NCBI GenBank assembly: GCA_024233005.1
Contig: JACKQE010000024.1
Span: forward strand, 1-35,439
DNA: 35,439 nt
Reading direction: 5' to 3'
From: Akkermansiaceae bacterium
GTDB taxonomy: Bacteria > Verrucomicrobiota > Verrucomicrobiia > Verrucomicrobiales > DEV007
Shown in pieces: positions 17,290 through 21,681 of the stretch (position 1 is its first letter; each line of letters starts with the position of its first letter). A program made the position numbers and the translations under genes. The notes below the pieces were generated by a model. That model was given only the letters and a program-made list of their open reading frames with translations. It did no database searches and had not been told where the DNA came from.

Positions 17290-18110
17290 TCGGCTGATTC
17301 CTGCCTCGTGCCGCCGTCGGAGAATCAACCGGTCGCACGACCAGTCCCACACCCTGAGGAACAGTCCGCGCACCTCCATCGTGCCGGGGCGACGGGCTAA
17401 CTTCCTTGCCCGAACCCTTGCCGTTTGCCCGGAAAACCTGGGACAAGTCAGAAGAGCACTCTTAGATCAGTCCCTTTGTCCTCATGAGCGGCGGCGGCGC
17501 CCGGCGGATCGGCGGCCACACGGTGGAAGGCGAGGGCGCCGATCCCCGGACCCACTGGCTGGAGCTCGGACCCGACGGGCGGCGAGATTTTGGGTGACAT
17601 CGGATTGAACGCGGGGGCTGGTTACGAGGGGTGAGGAGGAGAACTCTTACGGCTGCGGCGGGGAGGCCGGAGTCTCGACAAGGCCTTTCCCTTCAGTATC
17701 CTGCACCTGCGCAGCAAGCCGAAGTCCAAGATTGAGGGTGCCGAGCGAGACCCGTGGACGCCTGTCGTGCTTTGCTTAGCGGACCAGACGGCCGAGTTCC
17801 GCCGCGGGATGCGTCCGTAACGCCTGCCGCTCCTTGGATTCCATCTCCGAGGAGGGGGCCGCTATTCGTTCCCGAGCACGAATCATCGGTAACAGGCGGC
17901 ATAAGTCTCCGACCTCTCCCGGGAGGAGGGTTGCTGCCTTCAAATGGCTCTCCACTGGCCTTCCCATTTCGCCGGTTTTTCGGGACTTCCGGTAATATCC
18001 GACAGGTCGATTTGTGCGCGTATTTGAGTACAAACCAACCGATTTTGTTGAATATGACGCAGATATGCGCATAAATTCACAAGTTTGTAGCTACAGAATA
18101 AGCTTGTTGC
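17290..18110. other. 820 bases without an intact gene; decayed sequence at the island border
   Basis: No reading frame on either strand looks intact or matches a family I know. On the plus strand, 17484-17597 encodes a 37-residue peptide ('THWLELGPDGRRD') and, one frame over, 17593-17820 reads with one internal stop into a protein-like C-terminus ('DPWTPVVLCLADQTAEF'). This may be one decayed gene of about 110 codons. The last 150 bases become AT-richer and lead into the cassette array. I looked here for a divergent integron integrase gene and saw none, nor remnants that I could recognise. Confidence 0.5.
17484..17820 (+). pseudogene. Possible decayed gene of unknown family
   Basis: An ATG at 17484 opens a frame ending at 17597. 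A second frame (+1) carries protein-like sequence from about 17593 to the TAA at 17818-17820, with one TGA inside. The codon use looks like host coding sequence and the two halves could be joined by a single frameshift. I do not recognise the product. It may equally be non-coding GC-rich sequence. Confidence 0.25.
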
Positions 18111-18123
18111 GTTAGGAATCCGT

Positions 18124-18175
18124 GAAAAACCCACACCTTCTGTCGGATATAAAGCAGTTGAGAAAAATCCACACC
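18124..18175 (+). repeat. Short direct repeat ahead of the cassette array
   Basis: The 14-mer GAAAAACCCACACC (18124-18137) recurs as GAAAAATCCACACC (18162-18175), one mismatch apart and offset by 38 bases. The pair lies just before the first cassette boundary at 18193. Integron attI sites carry direct repeats that bind the integrase in this position, so this could be the remains of an attI site. The repeat alone does not prove it. Confidence 0.4.
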
Positions 18176-18186
18176 CTGTTTATGAT
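18158..18186 (+). promoter_or_regulatory. Sigma-70 promoter in front of the first cassette (Pc-like)
   Basis: TTGAGA (18158-18163) and TATGAT (18181-18186) each match the -35 and -10 consensus in five of six positions and are separated by exactly 17 bases. Transcription would start about base 18193, which is the edge of the first cassette. All seven cassette genes lie downstream in the same direction, so this promoter is placed like the Pc promoter of an integron. Confidence 0.6.
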
Positions 18187-18288
18187 CTCGTTGTTCGCTG
18201 AAAAACTCTTGGCCAAATATTTGGACGTTGCACTCAGAGACTGCTACGGCATCTACCGTTGGATCACTAAAAACAACAAGGCAAATCT

Positions 18289-18453
18289 ATGCTGGAATTT
18301 TTCACAGAGATGCAGGGCCGCTATCGTCTCATATGGGGAATTGGTCTCATCGGCGTAAATCTCGCGCTGCTCTGGATCGTTGGTATTGTGTGGTTCTGGT
18401 TGTGGGCAATAGCAGTCGTAATCTTTTTCTCAGCGTTCCATGGGGAATTCTAA
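18289..18453 (+). CDS. 54-residue membrane peptide, cassette copy 1
   Basis: An ATG-to-TAA frame of 55 codons inside the duplicated cassette. After a charged head ('MLEFFTEMQGRYRL') come two hydrophobic stretches, about residues 15-32 and 34-48, rich in Trp, Ile and Val; the tail is 'FHGEF'. An AAGG sequence lies about eight bases before the start. A longer overlapping frame (18228-18500) gives arginine/serine-rich sequence without membrane character and is taken as a shadow. The function is unknown. Small cassette-encoded membrane proteins of this size can be toxins or stress proteins, but nothing here decides that. Confidence 0.7.
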   Translation: MLEFFTEMQGRYRLIWGIGLIGVNLALLWIVGIVWFWLWAIAVVIFFSAFHGEF

Positions 18454-18514
18454 CTCAAGAACGCATTCGCACTTCGCTCGATGATATTACCGGCACGTAA
18501 ACCCCAAAATGAAC

Positions 18515-18571
18515 AGCGAACATGACAGCGGACTCAACGGCTTACAGCCGTGAGTCGCCTCTACGTTCGCT
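18515..18571 (+). other. attC recombination site of cassette copy 1
   Basis: 57 bases. The inverse core AGCGAAC (18515-18521) is the exact complement of the core GTTCGCT (18565-18571). The inner arms GACTCAACGGCT (18531-18542) and AGCCGTGAGTC (18546-18556) pair fully except for one unpaired A in the first arm, with a TAC loop. The unpaired base is the feature integrases use to choose the strand. The core departs from the GTTRRRY consensus. Confidence 0.8.
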
Positions 18572-18660
18572 GAAAAACTCTTGGCCAAATATTTGGACGT
18601 TGCACTCAGAGACTGCTACGGCATCTACCGTTGGATCACTAAAAACAACAAGGCAAATCT

Positions 18661-18825
18661 ATGCTGGAATTTTTCACAGAGATGCAGGGCCGCTATCGTC
18701 TCATATGGGGAATTGGTCTCATCGGCGTAAATCTCGCGCTGCTCTGGATCGTTGGTATTGTGTGGTTCTGGTTGTGGGCAATAGCAGTCGTAATCTTTTT
18801 CTCAGCGTTCCATGGGGAATTCTAA
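18661..18825 (+). CDS. 54-residue membrane peptide, cassette copy 2
   Basis: This is the second copy of the gene at 18289, shifted by 372 bases. The coding sequence is identical; both substitutions between the copies fall after the stop codon. It has the same two hydrophobic segments and the same AAGG sequence before the ATG. An identical open frame in both copies means either a very recent duplication or selection on the protein. Confidence 0.7.
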   Translation: MLEFFTEMQGRYRLIWGIGLIGVNLALLWIVGIVWFWLWAIAVVIFFSAFHGEF

Positions 18826-18886
18826 CTCAAGAACGCATTCGCACTTCGCTCGATGATATTACCCGCACGTAAACCCCAAAATGAAC

Positions 18887-18943
18887 AGCGAGCATGACAG
18901 CGGACTCAACGGCTTACAGCCGTGAGTCGCCTCTACGTTGGGC
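18887..18943 (+). other. attC recombination site of cassette copy 2
   Basis: It has the same inner stem and unpaired A as the site at 18515. The inverse core is AGCGAGC (18887-18893), changed by one base from copy 1. The core is GTTGGGC (18937-18943), a perfect GTTRRRY that belongs to the next cassette. The mismatch between the two cores is what an array junction between different cassettes should show. Confidence 0.78.
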
Positions 18944-18954
18944 GAAGGAGTAAT

Positions 18955-19260
18955 GTGGCGAAGCTATCGGCATCAACTCAAGCGTGGATTGTCACGGTGA
19001 TGGGCGCCGGTTGGCAGTTCTACCATGCGGTCTCGTGGATTCAGGAGGCTGACATGTCGAAGCGTGACGGAGTGTTCTTATCGTTTTTTGTTTTTGGCCC
19101 GATGGTTTTCATTCCGGCATTGTGGTTCTCGTTAGTCGAGCGAGCTTATCGCCGGATACATCCTTTCCACTATTGGGTTGGAGTTATCTTCGGGTTCTCC
19201 CCAGCATGGATGTATTGCCTATGGCTATCGTACGTCTTTATCAGGTATCCTAGCCTGTGA
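18955..19260 (+). CDS. Cassette-encoded 101-residue membrane protein
   Basis: The start is the GTG at 18955, with GAAGGAG at 18944-18950 four bases upstream, one of the few good Shine-Dalgarno sequences in the window. Frames extended to 18922 would run through the attC site. Three hydrophobic segments are visible (about residues 9-26, 45-66 and 75-95), with charged loops 'EADMSKRDG' and 'ERAYRRIHPFH' between them. No family is recognised. The gene fills its cassette, from 12 bases after the core site to 9 bases before the next inverse core, as cassette genes do. Confidence 0.75.
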   Translation: MAKLSASTQAWIVTVMGAGWQFYHAVSWIQEADMSKRDGVFLSFFVFGPMVFIPALWFSLVERAYRRIHPFHYWVGVIFGFSPAWMYCLWLSYVFIRYPSL

Positions 19261-19269
19261 GAAAGGAGT

Positions 19270-19336
19270 GCCCAACCATTCGGTCGAGCCAACTCGCGAC
19301 CATTCGGGCGCGAGTGGCTCACCTCAGACGTTGGGC
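19270..19336 (+). other. attC recombination site (textbook form)
   Basis: 67 bases. The inverse core GCCCAAC (19270-19276) fits RYYYAAC and the core GTTGGGC (19330-19336) fits GTTRRRY; they are perfect complements. The inner arms GAGCCAACTCGCG (19286-19298) and CGCGAGTGGCTC (19309-19320) pair over 12 bases with one unpaired A. This site is the strongest single proof of the array. Confidence 0.88.
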
Positions 19337-19342
19337 AAAAAT

Positions 19343-19657
19343 ATGACGCGAATACCTGCCATCAGAATCGTGCATCTCATCATCGCCTGCTTGGCGCTTG
19401 CTTTGCCGATTAAGATTGCTTTGACGTTGGATCATAGCAATTTCCGTGATCAACTCCACCCAGCTTGGTGGGGCGCATTTCTGGTCGTGACGGTCGCCTG
19501 TTTTGTTGCCATGCATTGGTCGAACATGGGCTTTCCACGTTTGCTATTTGTCGCTGGCGCCTTCGCAGCGCTAAACGGACTTTGGTTTTTGTTCGCTGCG
19601 GTCCCGAGTAAGTCAGTATATTGGGAAGTGTGGCAGATCTTGACGCCTGGAGACTAG
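19343..19657 (+). CDS. Cassette-encoded 104-residue membrane protein
   Basis: The start is the ATG at 19343, seven bases after the core site. The frame is open back to 19178, but that would cross the attC site and the previous gene. Three to four hydrophobic segments (about residues 7-25, 42-58, 62-82 and a short last one) make up most of the protein. There is a conserved-looking 'HPAWWGAFLVV'. No family is recognised. The leader is 'caaaaat', with no Shine-Dalgarno. The gene ends 15 bases before the next inverse core. Confidence 0.75.
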   Translation: MTRIPAIRIVHLIIACLALALPIKIALTLDHSNFRDQLHPAWWGAFLVVTVACFVAMHWSNMGFPRLLFVAGAFAALNGLWFLFAAVPSKSVYWEVWQILTPGD

Positions 19658-19672
19658 ATGGATCAAACTGAA

Positions 19673-19761
19673 GCCCAACAAGACGCTCCATCCAACGGCG
19701 GGTAACGCTCCTGTTTGAATTCAAACTTCCATCCCTGCCGTGGATGAGCTAGACGTTCGGT
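19673..19761 (+). other. attC recombination site
   Basis: 89 bases. The inverse core is GCCCAAC (19673-19679), matching the core that opens this cassette at 19330. The core GTTCGGT (19755-19761) belongs to the next cassette. The inner arms CATCCAACGGC and GCCGTGGATG pair with one unpaired A, as in the two other sites. A longer loop makes this the largest attC in the array. Confidence 0.8.
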
Positions 19762-19769
19762 GAAGAAAA

Positions 19770-20399
19770 ATGTCTGCAGCAATCAATGTTCATATTGAGT
19801 TGCCCGAGGGGCAGCGAATGGCTGATATCGATGGTATCCGTCATGATCTTCGAGTTTGTCGAGACTGCTGTCAGAAGTATCTCGCCTTGCTTTCAAAAGG
19901 AATGAAGGGTGAGAATGACCATTTTCTCAGCGAAGTGCTTGTCACGACTGCCTTCACGAAATACGGCAGATGTTTCAAAGGAGGGGTCCGGATCAAGACC
20001 ACAAAGGAGATTCTGGATCAGCTGACCGATGAAGATTTGGAAGTTCATCAAGTTCTTGTCGACATTCGTGACAAACACGTGTCGCATTCGGTAAACGAAT
20101 TCGAACGGTCACAGGTTTCAGTTTGGCTCCGTCACGAGTCACCGGAGCGAGAGGTCACGAACGTGTCGATTGGAACGACATATATTTCGGCGCCGGATGC
20201 AGCAGTGTTCTCCAGCTGGATTGTCCTGATCGATAAGATTGACAAGTGGTTGCATCAAGAGTTCCAAGCCGAATCCCAGCGTCTGGCCCAGCTCGTTAAG
20301 TACAGATTCACGCTTGACGAACTTTATGATAAGATTGGCAAGGGCAAGCGACACGAAGTGAAATGCAAAGACATTCCAAAGACAAGAAAAGGCGTCTAA
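19770..20399 (+). CDS. Cassette-encoded 209-residue protein with HEPN-like motif
   Basis: The ATG at 19770 lies eight bases after the core site. The protein is soluble and mostly helical in appearance. 'VDIRDKHVSHSVNEFE' places R100 and H106 as R-x5-H, within the R-x4-6-H pattern of HEPN ribonucleases, in a setting ('lRDK..aHs.n.fE') seen in HEPN-like proteins of unknown role. A Cys pair ('CRDCC', residues 30-34) precedes it, and a basic tail ends it. HEPN proteins are often toxins or phage-defence effectors. No antitoxin partner is visible within the cassette, so it would have to act alone. The domain call rests on this motif and helix pattern only. Confidence 0.7.
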   Translation: MSAAINVHIELPEGQRMADIDGIRHDLRVCRDCCQKYLALLSKGMKGENDHFLSEVLVTTAFTKYGRCFKGGVRIKTTKEILDQLTDEDLEVHQVLVDIRDKHVSHSVNEFERSQVSVWLRHESPEREVTNVSIGTTYISAPDAAVFSSWIVLIDKIDKWLHQEFQAESQRLAQLVKYRFTLDELYDKIGKGKRHEVKCKDIPKTRKGV

Positions 20400-20461
20400 C
20401 CTAACAAACGCACCGATCAAGATTAGATGAGAAGGCAGCAGGGGGCGCTTGATCGCCCTCG
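20399..20461 (+). other. Degenerate or interrupted attC-like site
   Basis: The inverse core ACCTAAC (20399-20405) differs by one base from the complement of the core GTTCGGT that opens this cassette. CGATCAAG (20414-20421) pairs with CTTGATCG (20448-20455). The expected core after it is missing: GTATTCT stands at 20461, and IS110-like sequence starts within 20 bases. The site seems cut or worn down. Confidence 0.5.
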
Positions 20462-20477
20462 TATTCTAGCCGCCGTC

Positions 20478-20597
20478 TTGAAAAACAAGATCCCGCGCAT
20501 CACCATCGGAACCGACCTCGGAGGCGAGTCCCACGCGATCTGCCTCCTCGACAAGGCGCGGCCGGAAAACCTCTGGGGCTTTCCACGTTCACCATGA
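20478..20597 (+). pseudogene. IS110-family transposase N-terminal remnant
   Basis: A 39-codon frame from TTG 20478 to TGA 20595-20597 reads 'ITIGTDLGGESHAICLLD', which resembles the N-terminus of IS110/IS1111 DEDD transposases, where the aspartate of 'iGiDlg' is the first catalytic acid. The rest of the roughly 300-400 residue protein is absent, and the sequence becomes unrelated after 'NLWGF'. A subgroup of IS1111-type elements is known to insert into attC sites, which fits its place next to a broken one. Confidence 0.5.
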
Positions 20598-20619
20598 TTT
20601 CCTTTCAATACAAGATCAA

Positions 20620-20675
20620 TCCTACTCTTGACACGCTGGGCTGCCCCAGCGGTGGCAGCGCTGGAGGCGTTAGGA
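20620..20675 (+). other. Weak attC-like site before the lipoprotein cassette
   Basis: The core-like GTTAGGA (20669-20675, last base off consensus) stands six bases before the ATG of the lipoprotein. TCCTACT (20620-20626) is close to its complement TCCTAAC. CCAGCG and CGCTGG form a small inner stem between them. Each part is weak, so this is a tentative call supported mainly by position. Confidence 0.32.
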
Positions 20676-20680
20676 CCACG

Positions 20681-21034
20681 ATGCGCGCCCTAAAGACATT
20701 CACGCTGTTGCTCTCGGCGGTTTGCTTGCTCGGTTGCAAGCCTTCCGTACCGTCACGACTCGTCGCGCCAACACCGGCAACCGCCGTGCCGGAGTTTCAG
20801 CAACGAGTTGGTCAGAGGATTGTGTTGGAGGGCATCGTCACCCATACCAAGTGTCCGCAGGTTCTGGGAGTCGATGCCTGGGAACTGGAGGATTTTCGAG
20901 GACAGCGAGTGCGTGTTTCAGGCATTCTTCGCCAATCGGTCATCACGGCGGCAGATATTGATCCAATGGTCGCCAATCGAGGGCCGGGCACCTTTTATTC
21001 TCTTGAGGACATGAAATATGAGATACTCAAGTAG
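20681..21034 (+). CDS. Cassette-type 117-residue lipoprotein, OB-fold-like
   Basis: The ATG at 20681 gives a lipoprotein signal with the lipobox LLGC (Cys19); upstream frames to 20594 cross the putative core site. The mature part reads 'VGQRIVLEGIVTHTKCPQVLG' and 'FRGQRVRVSGILRQ', the pattern of small 'G-x-x-V-x-V-x-G' beta-barrel (OB-like) lipoproteins found in many verrucomicrobial genomes. It would be anchored in the membrane, facing the periplasm. The function is unknown. The attC-like sites on both sides suggest a cassette, less surely than for the genes before 20400. Confidence 0.72.
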   Translation: MRALKTFTLLLSAVCLLGCKPSVPSRLVAPTPATAVPEFQQRVGQRIVLEGIVTHTKCPQVLGVDAWELEDFRGQRVRVSGILRQSVITAADIDPMVANRGPGTFYSLEDMKYEILK

Positions 21035-21097
21035 GCCTAGCCAGCCGCCGCAGCGAACAGCCGGATCGCGTCCGGGTTGGCACGCATGGCGTTATGC
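21035..21097 (+). other. attC-like site after the lipoprotein gene
   Basis: GCCTAGC (21035-21041) begins directly after the stop and differs by one base from RYYYAAC. GTTATGC (21091-21097) resembles a core. CCGGA and TCCGG form an inner stem around 21061-21075. The two cores are poor complements of each other, as expected at a junction, but the stem is short. Right after it, GCCCGGC and GCCGGGC form another tight hairpin. Confidence 0.42.
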
Positions 21098-21133
21098 CCG
21101 GCTGGCGCCGGGCTTGGATCGTTGATCTCAAAC

Positions 21134-21535
21134 ATGAAGACCGCACTCTGGCTCCTATCGCTCGTCGCGATCGTCCTTCTGGGCGGTGTCGCATACTGCT
21201 GGTCTAATCCATCTGGCCATACGGCCCTCGAACCTTATTTGGGTTTTGGGTTCTTCGGGCCGGTCTTTGCCATTGGACTGGCAGCAAGGGTGATCACGCG
21301 CGGCAGATGGCTCTCCGCGCGAGTCACTGAGGTCATCGGGTTCGTCGGAATGGCCTTCATTCTCTTCGTCACGAAGCTTGGGATTCTCAATCAGTATGAG
21401 ACTTGGATTGGTGCTGGGATGCCGAACCGACACCCTCATTCCGAAGGGTTGCTCACAGGATTTCTCATTGGTGGACTCGGGGGGGCATTCGTGGTTGCCT
21501 ATCTGGTAACTCCAAAGGCACCACCCCAAAGATAG
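21134..21535 (+). CDS. 133-residue membrane protein, possible last cassette
   Basis: The start is the ATG at 21134; the frame is open to a TTG at 21077 but that extension crosses the attC-like site. Four hydrophobic segments are seen (about residues 4-21, 36-52, 65-82 and 104-126), with 'HPHSEGLLTGFLIGGLGG' before the last. No family is recognised. No attC-like site follows within 145 bases, so this may be a cassette that lost its site or the first resident gene after the island. Confidence 0.7.
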   Translation: MKTALWLLSLVAIVLLGGVAYCWSNPSGHTALEPYLGFGFFGPVFAIGLAARVITRGRWLSARVTEVIGFVGMAFILFVTKLGILNQYETWIGAGMPNRHPHSEGLLTGFLIGGLGGAFVVAYLVTPKAPPQR

Positions 21536-21681
21536 GATTGGGAGACAGCCCCGAACCTCTCGGTTGTTGAACAGGCCCGCAGTCGCACCCCGGCGCGGGT
21601 GGAACGTCTCCCGGCCGCGGGTCCTTCCCATGGCGCAAAAAACCAGGCCCGGAACCGTGAAATTTCTGCTACAAGGGGGGA

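Larger units (their letters stand above)
18193..18936 (+). repeat. Tandem duplication of a 372-bp gene cassette
   Basis: Bases 18193-18564 and 18565-18936 are the same 372-bp unit in direct tandem. I find two differences: G18492 versus C18864 and A18520 versus G18892. The identity begins precisely at the G of the core site GTTCGCT and ends at the next core site, so the repeat is one whole cassette including its attC. The second difference falls in the inverse core of the second copy's attC. Confidence 0.93.
18193..21097 (+). mobile_element. Integron-type gene cassette array without integrase (CALIN-like)
   Basis: Small same-strand genes are separated by 57-89 base sites with attC structure. 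Each has a core site of the GTTRRRY type at its end, an inverse core at its start, and an inner stem with one unpaired A on the first arm. The inverse core of each cassette is the complement of the core that precedes the same cassette: GTTCGCT with AGCGAAC, and GTTGGGC with GCCCAAC twice. This is exactly what a cassette excised and inserted at G/TT must show. Cassette edges run at 18193, 18565, 18937, 19330, 19755 and, less surely, 20669 and 21091. The region is clearly less GC-rich than its flanks. No intI gene lies in the window, so this is called an integrase-less cluster. Confidence 0.8.

Noticed and set aside
17776..18134. Minus-strand frames ahead of the array as an integron integrase
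   Set aside because: They show none of the tyrosine recombinase motifs (no R-H-x-x-R-Y pattern) and are under 100 residues.
18228..18500. A 90-codon frame in the duplicated cassette (also at 18522-18872)
   Set aside because: Its Arg/Ser-rich product has no protein-like pattern, while the shorter frame at 18289 gives a clean membrane peptide; the second long frame also runs through the core site.
18193..18936. CRISPR array or IS terminal repeats as explanation of the repeat
   Set aside because: There are only two 372-bp units without spacers, each ending in an attC hairpin; no transposase is inside the unit.
21094..21115. Hairpin GCCCGGC-GCCGGGC as an intrinsic terminator
   Set aside because: The stem is not followed by a T-run and it lies before, not after, a gene; it may belong to the attC-like site instead.
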